NCBI GenBank assembly: GCA_030272585.1 | Contig: BSYQ01000001.1 | Coordinates: forward strand, 9,625,001 to 9,689,000 | From: Bryopsis sp. KO-2023 | Taxonomy: Eukaryota > Chlorophyta > Ulvophyceae > Bryopsidales > Bryopsidaceae | Length of the DNA stretch: 64,000 nucleotides | Direction of reading: 5' to 3' | In this document: positions 10,575 through 20,503 of the stretch, piece after piece | How the letters are laid out: each line of letters begins with the position of its first letter | How positions within the stretch are numbered: the stretch's first letter is position 1 | Translations under genes and position numbers: made by a program | Notes under the pieces: model-generated | What the model was told of the DNA's origin: nothing | The model's input: only the letters and a program-made list of their open reading frames with translations | The model's database searches: none

Positions 10575-13500
10575 GCTGTGCTGCAGCAGGCGTGCTACAC
10601 AATCTGGAAAAACGTGCAGGAAGGCAGTCTGGACGATCAGGAGTTAAAGGCGGCTGGCTTTCGCCTGCGCCTATACCATTGGCAGGAACGGGAACAGGTT
10701 GCAGAGGAAGTAGCTTATAGACCACCCCTGACAATACACCCTGAGTTTATCGGACCCATACCTGCCATATTTGAGGACGAGTGGGTTGCTGTGTGGTGCC
10801 ATCGTTTCCGCGCGAAGAGTTTTTGGTGGATATATCAGAGTGTACTCACAGGCCTGTTAACCAAGGAAGAGGGGGACTCACAAACTCGTGAGCTGTTCAG
10901 TAACGACTTATCTGGTCTTTTCAAGCTAGCCCGAGACAGAGCGCGTGATCACGAGGTCTCACGGCTGTTCTGGGGAGAGCACGAGGCAGCACGGCTGGGT
11001 ACAGAGCGAGTGGAAGAACGGGTATCGGAGGAACTGCGAAAAGCCGAGCAGCAGTGGAAAACGAAGTTCCTCAAGGGTCTTGAAGATGAGTACCACCAAA
11101 GAACGGAGGGAGACGCCGAGGGATCACGCCCAGCAAGCAGAAATTCCCCAGATCTGAGTGGCGGCGCAGGAGAAGTTGGAGGAGTTGGAGAACTTGAGGA
11201 AAAACCGGACAGCGAGATCAGTGAAGAGAGCCTTGGTGGCGGCGCGGAGACAGTGCACGACGAGACTGAGCAAGGCAGCGCGAGAGAGTGGCCCAGGGTT
11301 GAGTCTGAGGACGAGGAAAGAGAGAGCCACGAAGACTCTCCCCGTGATTGGGAAGCCGAGGTTGTTGTAGAAGAAGTCGGAGTCGGACCTGTTGAAGAAG
11401 GAGCCTCTGAAGGAGATCTTGTTGGAGCCACTGACCAAGAGGAAGCCGAGGTTGTTGTGGAGGAAGACGGAGTCGAACCTGTTGAAGAAGGAGCCTCTGA
11501 AGGAGATCTTGTTGGAACCACTGACCAAGAGGAAGCCGAGGTTGTTGTGGAAGAAGTCGGAGTCGAACCTGTTGAAGAAGGAGCCTCTGAAGGAGATCTT
11601 GTTGGAGCCACTGACCAAGAGGAAGCCGAGGTTGTTGTGGAAGAAGTCGGGGTCGAACCTAGTGAAGAAGGAGCCTCTGAAGGAGATCTTGTTGGAACCA
11701 CTGACCAAGAGGAAGCCGAGGTTGTTGTAGAAGAAGTCGGAGTCGAACCTGTTGAAGAAGGAGCCTCTGAAGGAGATCTTGTTGGAACCACTGAGCAAGA
11801 GGTAGCCGAGGTTGTTGTGGAAGAAGTCGGAGTCGAACCTGTTGAAGAAGGAGCCTCTGAAGGAGATCTTGTTGGAACCACTGAGCAAGAGGTAGCCGAG
11901 GTTGTTGTGGAAGAAGTCGAAGTCGAACCTGTTGAAGAAGGAGCCTCTGAAGGAGATCTTGTTGGAACCACTGACCAAGAGGAAGCCGAGGTTGTTGTGG
12001 ACGAAGTCGGAGTCGAACCTGTTGAAGAAGGAGCCTCTGAAGGAGATCTTGTTGGAACCACTGACCAAGAGGAAGCCGAGGTTGTTGTGGAAGAAGTCGG
12101 AGTCGAACCTGTTGAAGAAGGAGCCTCCGAAGGAGATCTTGTTGGAGCCACTGACCAAGAGGAAGCCGAGGTTGTTGTGGAAGAAGTCGAAGTCGAACCT
12201 GTTGAAGAAGGAGCCTCCGAAGGAGATCTTGTTGGAGCCACTGACCAAGAGGAAGCCGAGGTTGTTGTGGAAGAAGTCGAAGTCGAACCTGTTGAAGAAG
12301 GAGCCTCTGAAGGAGATCTTGTTGGAGCCACTGACCAAGAGGAAGCCGAGGTTGTTGTGGAAGAAGTCGGAGTCGAACCTGTTGAAGAAGGAGCCTCTGA
12401 AGGAGATCTTGTTGGAACCACTGACCACGAGGAAGCCGGTGTTGAACCAGTTGAGGAAGGAGGAAGTGCGGCCGTTCCAGGGAGTAGCGGAGAGACCAAC
12501 GGAGTGGGATCAGGCGGAGGAACTGAGTACCACAGCGCCGCTAGTTGGGCGGAAGGAAGAGCCTATCGTATCGAGCCAGGGTTTCCAGAGGACCCTTCTG
12601 AGCCATCGAGTACCACTTCAGACGAGGAAGAGTCCCACGAAGGAGAAGGCGAAAGAGAGTCGACCTCCAGTTCTGGGGAAGGATCGTTACCCCCAGATCA
12701 GCCCCCGCTGAACCCATTTTTTGCCTTTGACGAAGAAGAAGGCGAGAGTGGATCATCCTCCAGTGCTGAAGAAGAACCGTTACCGGACCAGCCCCCGCTG
12801 AACCCATTTGCCTTTGAGGTTGGACTTCCCTATCTCCAACCACCAGTCCCACCTGTTCCTCCACCCGTTCCACCTGTACCACCTGGTCCACCACCAGTCC
12901 CTCCACCACCTCCTCCACCACCTCCTCCACCACACCCACCAGGCGGAGTCGGTGCCATGGCCCACCCCAGAGGACCTCCAAACAGGCTGATCAACAGTCA
13001 GTTAACAGCCTTCACTGGGGCAGAGAAGGAAGATGTGGCCACCTGGATACGGTCATACGAGATTCTCGCCACAGGCTCAGGGTGGAGTGTACCACCAGCG
13101 GTGCCGGACCATGAGGATCAGAGAATTGAGAGACTCGTCCTGTATACGACGGGGAAAGCGCGGTCATGGGTGGACAATTGGACGGCCAGGCACCCTACAC
13201 ATGTGGGAGGGGCACCGAACCCAGAAAGGACATGGCAAGAGTTACAAATGGGCATGTTGGCAAGGTTTGGAGTGGCGCCAGCGACGTTGGTGGCCCGTAT
13301 CTTGGAACGGAAACAAAAGAATGACGAAACTGTGGGGGAATACGCTTCGGCACTCTCCCAGATGCAGCAACAACTCAATGCGAGTCGAGCCCCAGGCAGT
13401 CCAGCCGTGGCTGACGAACTTCTACTGCAATTGTTTAAGAATGGAGTGCGGGAGGATCTTGCCCCCATCCTGCTGGGTTTTACAGGAGATACCCTGGATG

Positions 13501-15737
13501 ATGCAGTGGCCAGAGCCAGACAGATCGAAGAGAGACAAGTGCGGCCGGGGCCAAAGCGAAAGACAACGATCAACACACTGGAGGAACTGCAGGACCAAGC
13601 AGTGATGGAGCCAGTCCTGGCGGAAGTAAATATTATGGATCAGCGGGTGAACGAACAAATTGAGAATTTGAGGAAGGAGGTGCGCGAACACCAAACCACT
13701 ACGGACTCGCGGCTCAGAGGAGTGGAGCAGCATGTGAGAACCTCCGGGCAGCAGTTTGGCGAACTCAAAAGTATGATCTCCACTCTATCCGGAATGGTGG
13801 CGGATGTGAGACAGCCTAATGTGCCAGAGCCAGGAGGAGGGAACTATGGAAACACTGGGGGTACCGGAGCAAACCAAGTGCCAATCAATGGAGGCAGAGG
13901 GCAAGGGGCCTACAGAGGCAATGGCTGGGGAAATGGAGGAGGCAGAGGACGGGGGACTCGGAACAATGGCAATGGAGGGAGAGGCTGGGGAGGAGGGCGT
14001 TATGATGTGAACAAAGTCAGATGTTGGCACTGCTCGCGCCTTGGCCATTATGCCAGTCAGTGTCCTGAACATTTAAACTTCTTCCAGGCGGAAATGGGGG
14101 ACCACCTGGTGATGGACTTTGAGCAAACGGACCCTGGAGCAACCACCACAGAAGGACCCGAGGAGGTTCTGGCACCAATCTGGTACTCTGAAATGGATAT
14201 TGACCACGGAGGCTTGGACGGGGACCAGGGAGGCAGTGGAGGAACCCCCATGGACACGAGCCCAATACCTTCAGAACCTCGAGCAGATGCTGGGGAGGAA
14301 GTTGTGATGGAGGAACCAAAGAAGGAACCAGAACCTCCACGGGAGCCGGAGGAGAAGACAAAGTCTGTGCCTGAACCAGAAGATGTGCCGAGGCCACGAG
14401 ATGAGCCACAAGGATCGAGACCGGTTATGTTACCACCTATGTTACCTCCACCCATGCGGCCACCGTCCCCACGGAATACCATGACCAAGAAAAAGAAAAT
14501 GGGGAAAAAGACGGCGGGAGAGCCAAAAGAGAAGAGAATGTTTACAGCGGCAGAAGCCAAAAAGTTTGTGGAGGGTCTGATGACGGAGGTCCCAGTGGCG
14601 AGTCTGTGCCAGCACCACCCGGAGTTGATCGATGCATGGTTGAAGGCACTAAGGGTGCCCATGGCTAAAGTACCTGCAATCACTACTGTGGAGGGAGTGG
14701 GCAAGCCTAGCCCATATGCAGTCACTACCGCTACAGCCAAGATCATGGAGACCAAGGTACCAGGGGCCATCATCGATACGGGAGCAAGTGCTTGTGTGAT
14801 ATCGGCCCAACTCCTAGCACGGACAGGGTTGACCCACCTGATGGAGGCACCGAAGGGAAGGTACAGGGATTGCAATGGCGAGACTAGGCAAGCTCTGGGG
14901 TACATCCCTGCCCTGCCCATCGCCCTTGGACAATGCAAACAGATTGTACCGTGCCATGTAGTGGAGAACGAACATCTATCCCTAATCATTGGGACCCCGT
15001 GGTTGGTGGATACCGGTACAGAGATCCACTTCGGTTTCAAGCGGCTCACTCCGTGTGTGGCTGGACGGCGAGTAGGTCACGTACCCATCGAGTTCCTTCA
15101 CACAACGACGCCTGAGAGTGCTGCAGTCGTCGCAGTTTACCAAACCCTCCGATCGATCGAAGAAACGAGCGCCGCCCCAGAACCGCCAGCAGCCTCCACT
15201 GGAAAGCAGCCACAGCAGGATTCAATGACGAGCCAGACGCCACCGGGGGAACGCCGACCAGATGGGTTTATCCAGCCCTACCTCTACGTTCCTCAGCCCC
15301 CTCCTCTGTGGATCACCAAGCGCCAGAAGGCGGTGCTGCAGGAGTGCTGCACTATTCGGCGGGGAAAGGGGATGAGTGAGGCGGCGGCCACACATCTGTA
15401 TCACCAGGAGGCAGAAATACTGGACACCAGAGGGAGGCGCCATGGGGGGACAAAGAGGGAGTTCAAAAAGATCCACGACGAAAGGTTGCGATGTGAGGGA
15501 GAGCCGAGAAAAAGGGATGCGATCACAAGGGAGTATTTCCGAAGGTGCGACGCCGTGACGAGCGCACAGAGGGAGGAGTCGGAGGAGATGTTGGGGCACT
15601 TCCGCAGGGAGGCCCACAAGTGGAGGCCAGTGGAGGGTGGCGAGACTGGGGGGGAGACCTCCACAGCAGCCGCAGCTGGTGGGGAGGGGAGGAGTGAGCC
15701 ACCAAGGGTGGTGAGCTACGACTCCTCGGATTTTTAA
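10575..15737 (+). CDS. gag-pro: E1 Gag-protease polyprotein with acidic repeat domain
   Basis: An open frame of about 1,720 codons. In order: a unique N-terminal region of about 258 residues; twelve 30-residue acidic repeats (nt 11352-12431); a Ser/Glu-rich linker; a proline-rich stretch just before 12957; a retrotransposon capsid-like region (start MAHPRG, about residues 794-1000); a Gly/Arg-rich tract; a CCHC zinc knuckle (CWHC...GHYASQC, about residue 1149); a charged Pro/Glu-rich linker; and an aspartic protease with DTGAS near residue 1400. Gag packages genomic RNA and the protease matures it. There is no in-frame ATG before 12957, where GCCATGG gives a strong start context. The N-terminal 790 codons therefore need a spliced leader or non-AUG start, or are bypassed. 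Pol follows in the -1 frame. Confidence 0.85.
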   Translation, partial: AVLQQACYTIWKNVQEGSLDDQELKAAGFRLRLYHWQEREQVAEEVAYRPPLTIHPEFIGPIPAIFEDEWVAVWCHRFRAKSFWWIYQSVLTGLLTKEEGDSQTRELFSNDLSGLFKLARDRARDHEVSRLFWGEHEAARLGTERVEERVSEELRKAEQQWKTKFLKGLEDEYHQRTEGDAEGSRPASRNSPDLSGGAGEVGGVGELEEKPDSEISEESLGGGAETVHDETEQGSAREWPRVESEDEERESHEDSPRDWEAEVVVEEVGVGPVEEGASEGDLVGATDQEEAEVVVEEDGVEPVEEGASEGDLVGTTDQEEAEVVVEEVGVEPVEEGASEGDLVGATDQEEAEVVVEEVGVEPSEEGASEGDLVGTTDQEEAEVVVEEVGVEPVEEGASEGDLVGTTEQEVAEVVVEEVGVEPVEEGASEGDLVGTTEQEVAEVVVEEVEVEPVEEGASEGDLVGTTDQEEAEVVVDEVGVEPVEEGASEGDLVGTTDQEEAEVVVEEVGVEPVEEGASEGDLVGATDQEEAEVVVEEVEVEPVEEGASEGDLVGATDQEEAEVVVEEVEVEPVEEGASEGDLVGATDQEEAEVVVEEVGVEPVEEGASEGDLVGTTDHEEAGVEPVEEGGSAAVPGSSGETNGVGSGGGTEYHSAASWAEGRAYRIEPGFPEDPSEPSSTTSDEEESHEGEGERESTSSSGEGSLPPDQPPLNPFFAFDEEEGESGSSSSAEEEPLPDQPPLNPFAFEVGLPYLQPPVPPVPPPVPPVPPGPPPVPPPPPPPPPPPHPPGGVGAMAHPRGPPNRLINSQLTAFTGAEKEDVATWIRSYEILATGSGWSVPPAVPDHEDQRIERLVLYTTGKARSWVDNWTARHPTHVGGAPNPERTWQELQMGMLARFGVAPATLVARILERKQKNDETVGEYASALSQMQQQLNASRAPGSPAVADELLLQLFKNGVREDLAPILLGFTGDTLDDAVARARQIEERQVRPGPKRKTTINTLEELQDQAVMEPVLAEVNIMDQRVNEQIENLRKEVREHQTTTDSRLRGVEQHVRTSGQQFGELKSMISTLSGMVADVRQPNVPEPGGGNYGNTGGTGANQVPINGGRGQGAYRGNGWGNGGGRGRGTRNNGNGGRGWGGGRYDVNKVRCWHCSRLGHYASQCPEHLNFFQAEMGDHLVMDFEQTDPGATTTEGPEEVLAPIWYSEMDIDHGGLDGDQGGSGGTPMDTSPIPSEPRADAGEEVVMEEPKKEPEPPREPEEKTKSVPEPEDVPRPRDEPQGSRPVMLPPMLPPPMRPPSPRNTMTKKKKMGKKTAGEPKEKRMFTAAEAKKFVEGLMTEVPVASLCQHHPELIDAWLKALRVPMAKVPAITTVEGVGKPSPYAVTTATAKIMETKVPGAIIDTGASACVISAQLLARTGLTHLMEAPKGRYRDCNGETRQALGYIPALPIALGQCKQIVPCHVVENEHLSLIIGTPWLVDTGTEIHFGFKRLTPCVAGRRVGHVPIEFLHTTTPESAAVVAVYQTLRSIEETSAAPEPPAASTGKQPQQDSMTSQTPPGERRPDGFIQPYLYVPQPPPLWITKRQKAVLQECCTIRRGKGMSEAAATHLYHQEAEILDTRGRRHGGTKREFKKIHDERLRCEGEPRKRDAITREYFRRCDAVTSAQREESEEMLGHFRREAHKWRPVEGGETGGETSTAAAAGGEGRSEPPRVVSYDSSDF
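11352..12431 (+). repeat. 90-bp coding minisatellite, twelve units
   Basis: Twelve exact 90-bp units with few substitutions run in frame with gag, followed by a partial thirteenth from 12432. Each encodes 30 residues rich in Glu and Val, such as EPVEEGASEGDLVG. The homogeneity points to recent expansion or gene conversion. Confidence 0.95.
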
Positions 15738-16915
15738 GTGGGCCGGCCACCGACGTCCTCCTTCGGCGACACCTGAAGGGGTGGCGGAGGTGGTTCGGTC
15801 CCACAAAGGGGAATAAAGGGAAGAGGGGAAGAGGGCGGCGTGGCAAGCGTGCGGGTAAACGAGAACAATGGCGTCGAGCAGGCAGGAGGATCAAGGAGCA
15901 GGAAGCGAGAATGCAACGCCAAACGGAAGAAGTAGAAAGGGCCAGGAGTCTGTGGCCGGACTCATGGGCCATGCAATGCTTAAACCATAGCAGAACAGTG
16001 GAGGCAGAAATCCTTATGAGGGAGGGAATGGGAGAAGAAAAAGAAAAAAAGGGAAAAGAAAATTCAAGGGAAAGGAAAGCCAAAGAAACAGAAAAAGAAG
16101 AGGAAAGAAAAGAAAAAGGAGAAAGAAAAGAAAGGTTTGGGTTGAGGGAAATGGGACAGGCAGCAGTTCAGCTGCAGGAAAATCAGATTTGGGCAGGGGT
16201 GGTTCCCCTTGGGACTTCTGATGTAGAAAATAAAACGTTTGCCACAGAAAAGGAAAGGGAAGAGAAAAAGGTGTCACTTAGAGAAAAACTGGAAGAACTG
16301 AAAATTAGTCCCCATCTTACCCCCCACCAAAGAAAAGAGCTGCTGGAGCTTCTGCAGCAGTACCCCGATGCCTGTGCTTGGTCCTCGGATCAAGTCGGGC
16401 AAACCAACATTTTATACCACGAGATCCCCACCGGAGATCATCCCCCCCTCAGGCAGAATCCCTACCGGTTCAGTTTTGCGGAGAACCAGGTAGTCAAATC
16501 GGAGGTGGCGAGGATGCTCCTGGATGGAGTGGTGCGGAAGTCAAAGTCCCCGTGGGCCTCACCGATCGTCTTGGTTCCAAAGCCAGATGGGTCGGTGCGG
16601 TTCTGTGTTGATTACCGCAAGCTCAACAAGGTGACCACCCGAGATAGCTTTCCTCTCCCGAGGATAGAGGATGCGATCAACCAATTTTCGGAGGCCAAAT
16701 TCTTTACCGCGCTGGATTTGAGATCAGGATATTGGCAGGTCAGGATGAGCACTGCCTCCGCGGAGAAAACGGCCTTCATCACTCAGGAGGGGCTATATGA
16801 GTTTGTGGTGATGCCCTTCGGGCTCAGTAACGCCCCAGCGACATTCCAAAGGATGATGAACGAGGTACTGGGACCTATGCTGTGGAAGGGGGTGATCGTG
16901 TATTTGGATGATATC
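15731..16915 (+). CDS. pol: E1 Pol, 5' fragment (reverse transcriptase, interrupted)
   Basis: The frame lies -1 to gag and is open continuously across the gag stop (TTT TAA at 15732-15737), so expression by -1 frameshifting is plausible. The first ATG in this frame is at 15911. A lysine/glutamate-rich stretch precedes the gypsy RT. Visible RT blocks include [40 protein letters not shown] and finally VYLDDI, carrying the catalytic Asp pair. The frame ends at 16915 where the E2 LTR begins; the apparent 23 further residues to 16984 are LTR sequence. The copy is disabled unless the missing half is present elsewhere. Confidence 0.9.
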
Positions 16916-17623
16916 TGTAACCCCAAACCACGTCGCCTCCACCGATTTCGTCACACTGGCCAAGGCCAGAGTGCTATCGGGTAGAGGAGGGGTAGTTAGG
17001 ACAGTCCAGCCACAGTCTGGAAGTAGCAGTCCAGCTGCGGAAATGACTAGGTTGGACGGTCCTAGGGGTAGAGACTAAGGGAAGGGATTGAGGGAGGTTA
17101 GGAAGATCAGCTAGGCTTGATAGGTTAGGTAGTCCCCATCAGTAGGTGGGATCCTAGGTGATCAGTGGGACTAGGGTGAGTCAGGCGGCAGCCTATTTAA
17201 TGGCTGATCTTAGGTTATTGGACATTCTGGGTGAGGCTTTTGTGTTTATTCGAGTGTGGACCTTTATTGATTGTTGTAAGAAAGCTTGTGTGAAGAGTCC
17301 TGAGTAAGGTGCCTTGCAAAGACCGTGTGATCAAGTTCAAGAGGGGCTGTCCCCACTTCCGCCGTTCCCGTTCTGTAGAAACGCCATCACCACCGATAAG
17401 TACGGCTGCAGGGGTGACCCCAGCGGTCAAGGTTACCCTATTTGTTGGTTTCGGAGCCAGGGTGCGCACACTTTTGAGCTGTGCTGCAGCAGGCGTGCTA
17501 CACATTCTGGAAAAACGTGCAGGAAGGCAGTCTGGACGATCAGGAGTTAAAGGCGGCTGGCTTTCGCCTGCGCCTATACCATTGGCAGGAACGGGAACAG
17601 GTTGCAGAGGAAGTAGCTTATAG
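16916..17623 (+). mobile_element. Gypsy element E2, 5' fragment (LTR, primer site, start of gag)
   Basis: This 708-bp copy matches 10013-10720 with about eight substitutions: LTR about 16916-17444, primer site TGGTTTCGGAGC at 17446-17457, then the start of the gag frame. Its left edge lies inside the RT of E1, so it is an independent insertion and not the 3' LTR of E1. It is cut at 17624 by the LTR of element A; the rest is beyond the window. Confidence 0.9.
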
Positions 17624-18043
17624 TGATAGTGAAGCTTGTGGGTGACGCAATAGTGGTCGGCTGTGTTGGTTGGATTCGTGATAACTTGCTGGCTAACGCA
17701 AGTATACTTGTGGGGTTTGTTGCTTTAGACAACTCTCTAGCTAGCGCGGTTGTGAACGCTACTAGAGCACTTAGGTTGGGAAGTGATTGCGTCAGGCAAA
17801 CACTTAACACACACACACACAAACACACACACAAGCGGGAACACACCAATCCCACGAATCCCGAGTTCTTACAACTAGAATGGAATGTCAAAACAACGAG
17901 TGGGCCTCTTAAGTACCCCTAAGTGTAGTACGCTGACGCATGCCCCAAACTCTGGGTCTAATCTGTCTTACTCGCGAACCCACATGCGTCAGCCACCCTC
18001 GGCTCTATCCCAAACTACCTCGTATAGCGCTAAAAGACTAACA
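17624..18043 (-). repeat. 3' LTR of element A
   Basis: A 420-bp LTR, on the minus strand from TGTTAGTC to CACTATCA. It differs from the B LTRs at several bases, for example around 17875-17887. A C-rich plus-strand run just beyond 18043 is the polypurine tract of the minus-strand element. The flank 17619-17623 (TATAG) should be one half of A's target duplication. Confidence 0.9.
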
Positions 18044-18060
18044 TACGCCCCCCCCGCAAA
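18044..18060 (-). other. Polypurine tract of element A
   Basis: On the minus strand GCGGGGGGGGCGTA directly precedes the LTR start TGTTAGTC. This is the expected plus-strand primer for reverse transcription and shows ORF3 lies inside the element. Confidence 0.8.
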
Positions 18061-18238
18061 AAGTGGGCGCCCACGCACACCAAAACACAAAGAAAAACAA
18101 AAACACAAAAACATAAACACAAAACTCACCCACTCCCATACCCATACCCAACTGTCTTGGACCTGTCTCTTGCTCGGACGTCTCTGACAGCTGCTGCACG
18201 CACACACTTGGTCGACGATAACTCCTTTTCCCTCCTCC

Positions 18239-20053
18239 TTAACGCTGTTCCTGCGCTTGCGCTGGCTGGATAGCACGCTGCTCCTGCGCATGCGCTTGCT
18301 GCACTGCACGATACCGGACACAGGGATCAAATGCGGCAGCCACCCTCTTGGACTTAAGGAATGGCAGATCCCTTGTGATGCCGGACACCTTGAGCTGTCG
18401 CTTCACACACATGTTGCAGTGTGGCAACTTCTCGTGCTCAGCCGGGAACGGAGGGAGTTCTTCGAACGTCGAGCGTGTCAGCTTCAACATATGGGCAGGT
18501 AGAGAGAATGGGGAGACGGTGGCGATGGACTTGTTGTCCACTTCCGCGACTTTTTGGACCGCCGTGACGATGCGCCCCAGCATCGAGTATGCCAACCAGT
18601 GAGCATCACACACGAGGTGATACCCACAAGGAAGGACGGAATACTTCTTCTGCGTCAGCCGCTGAGCACTTGCTTGCATTGGGCTTCTCCCGCACCAAAT
18701 GCACATGGGCAACTCGTGAAAGTGCCGGTTGCCGCGGTAATTTTGCAAGGCTCGGTCCCTGGGGTTAGTATATTGGACCTTCGGCCATTTCTCTGACGCA
18801 GTGATGGGGTTGCAAGCCTCCTCGATATCCTCCCGTGACAGGTTCACTTCGCCGGGTGCAGCATCCACTTTGTCCTGAGCAGCCGCCCTTAGTCTTCTGA
18901 GCTTAACCTTTTCTCGGAAAGCCCGAAGTGCTGCTTCTGTTGGAGTTAACTCCAACGGTGGATGAACCGCACGCTGAACCTCTGTCACCTGGCTTGGCCC
19001 TTCATCATTCCTTATTTCCCCGTCCTCCAGTTCAGAACTAGGACCTTCGAGCCTAGGAGGTGGACTGCCGAAGTCAATTTCTTCGTTAAAATCCAAGTCC
19101 AAAAGCTCCTCCTCTCTCATGTCGAATAAGTCCTCCCCCGGTGCTATTGCGGTAGCCTCATCTCCGGGAGTCTGAACTGTTGGTGCTGGTTGTGAGGGTG
19201 CTGGAGTCTTTAATGCGGCAGCCTTTAACTTGAGTAACAAGTTGGCTCTTGCTGCATCTCCAGGCATACGATCCCTCGGTGGCTCACCACCTTCATCGTC
19301 ACCGTCCTCTCGCCTTCTCTTTCCGTGTGGATCTTCATCCCTACACGGCGAGCTTGGACGTTTGTTTTTCCCTTTCCCCTTGCCCTTGCTTGAGCCTCCC
19401 GCATCATCGTCCTTGGACGGTTCCAGATCAAGTGTTGCGTTTGACAACAGAACTTGGACTTGGCGATCCAGTTCTTCGCGTACCCGTGGTGCTGGTACCG
19501 CCGGGTTCAAACGCAGCATCTTGTCCGTTGTTTCGCTCTGCACTTGAAGTTTTTCAGAGCCGTCTCTGAGGGACTCTCCCAGCAAATCGATCTGCAGCTC
19601 TTGTTCTGCCAATTCCTTCTTAAGGTTGTTGGCTGCTGCACTCCACGCGGTTGCTACAGCTCGCTGCAGCGTTTCCTCTACCGCGGTAAATCGATCCACC
19701 ATTCCCCCGAGAGCTTGTTTACGGAGGTCATTCTCACGATGGTTAGCCATCATGTGAGATTGGAACCTTTGCTTTTTCAGCTTCATGGCTTCCAATTTTT
19801 CTTCCAAGACCTTGGTCTTGTCCTCCGCTTCTTTCTTTTCCGCCTCCGCCTTATCCTTGGCTTTCTCCGCTGCCTCCTTCGCAGCCTCAGCTGCTTTCAT
19901 CCGGTCACTCAACTCTGAGAGCTGCCGGGTTAAGGCCTCATTGTTCTGCAGCACTTCCTCTGCGGTCGACGTAAAGTGCTGCAGCTCCTCTTCTTTTTGA
20001 GCTACCTCCGCTTCCAACCTCGCAATAATTGCGGCGGGTGTATCGGCAGCCAT
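18239..20053 (-). CDS. Element A ORF3: coiled-coil protein with RING-like zinc finger
   Basis: A frame of 604 codons from the ATG at 20053 (MAADTPAAI); the open frame extends upstream without a further ATG. The N-terminal third is a long Ala/Glu/Lys-rich coiled coil. The middle is acidic and low-complexity. The C-terminal part has CIWC, then LPCGYHLVCDAHW, then CNMC: spacing C-x2-C-x21-C-x2-H-x2-C-x2-H-x60-C-x2-C. Eight potential zinc ligands in this order resemble a RING-type cross-brace, with His at the sixth position. Element C carries an equivalent protein with the same ligand spacing within the core. It lies between pol and the 3' LTR on the same strand. I know no standard gypsy protein like it; a role in ubiquitin ligation, RNA binding or assembly is conjecture. 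Confidence 0.8.
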   Translation of the reverse strand: MAADTPAAIIARLEAEVAQKEEELQHFTSTAEEVLQNNEALTRQLSELSDRMKAAEAAKEAAEKAKDKAEAEKKEAEDKTKVLEEKLEAMKLKKQRFQSHMMANHRENDLRKQALGGMVDRFTAVEETLQRAVATAWSAAANNLKKELAEQELQIDLLGESLRDGSEKLQVQSETTDKMLRLNPAVPAPRVREELDRQVQVLLSNATLDLEPSKDDDAGGSSKGKGKGKNKRPSSPCRDEDPHGKRRREDGDDEGGEPPRDRMPGDAARANLLLKLKAAALKTPAPSQPAPTVQTPGDEATAIAPGEDLFDMREEELLDLDFNEEIDFGSPPPRLEGPSSELEDGEIRNDEGPSQVTEVQRAVHPPLELTPTEAALRAFREKVKLRRLRAAAQDKVDAAPGEVNLSREDIEEACNPITASEKWPKVQYTNPRDRALQNYRGNRHFHELPMCIWCGRSPMQASAQRLTQKKYSVLPCGYHLVCDAHWLAYSMLGRIVTAVQKVAEVDNKSIATVSPFSLPAHMLKLTRSTFEELPPFPAEHEKLPHCNMCVKRQLKVSGITRDLPFLKSKRVAAAFDPCVRYRAVQQAHAQEQRAIQPAQAQEQR

Positions 20054-20167
20054 TATGTTCGTCGGAAAGAAAGATATAAACAACGGTTTGTGCGTCTTTA
20101 GACTCTTTTTCACTCAGGAGCTCGCTCCGTTCACACAAACACTAGGGCAAAATGGTTCGAGGGCTGC

Positions 20168-20178
20168 GCTTATAAGGC
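20168..20178 (-). promoter_or_regulatory. Possible internal TATA box upstream of ORF3
   Basis: The minus strand reads CCTTATAAGCG about 115 bases upstream of the ORF3 ATG, a workable distance for a dedicated transcript. CTTATAAG is palindromic and AT-rich matches are frequent, so this is suggestive only. Splicing from the LTR transcript is the alternative. Confidence 0.35.
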
Positions 20179-20503
20179 TGGGTGACTCGTACACTTTCCT
20201 CGTTGGGTTATTGGGGTGAGACACCAACGTTTTGCTCGGTTGGAGTCTCGTCAAGACCACCTCAACACGTCACTTGATAGGGGTTTTCTCGGAACAACCA
20301 CACTATCTCGAATGTGACATCGTTTGCCCGGTTTCTAAAGTACTACTGAAGCTACACTTACTGCGCCAACCAAATAACTTAGGCACCTAACGCATTAAAG
20401 TTAAAGAGTTGGTTTGGAAGTCGACAGAGTTTTTCTAAGGTATCCTTTTTCGCGCCCCCTTGCTATAAGGAGTTCCACCTTAGCCATCAAACACTCTGTT
20501 TCC

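Larger units (their letters stand above)
10013..16915 (+). mobile_element. Ty3/gypsy element E1, 5' portion
   Basis: The LTR starts with TGTAACCCC at 10013. A 708-bp stretch (10013-10720) covering LTR, primer site and the first part of the coding region recurs at 16916-17623 with only a handful of substitutions, which fixes the LTR start. Gag, zinc knuckle, protease and the front half of RT are present. The element is cut exactly within the RT YLDD-I codons by another copy of itself. RNase H, integrase and the 3' LTR must lie beyond the window, displaced by nested insertions. Confidence 0.9.

Noticed and set aside
10949..12499. Long antisense frames (516 and 434 codons) across the E1 acidic repeat
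   Set aside because: They mirror a 90-bp in-frame repeat that is open in several frames; serine/threonine-only or Phe/Asn-rich translations have no domain support.
16916..17623. 3' LTR of E1
   Set aside because: It starts inside E1's RT codons and includes primer site and gag start, so it is the 5' end of another copy.
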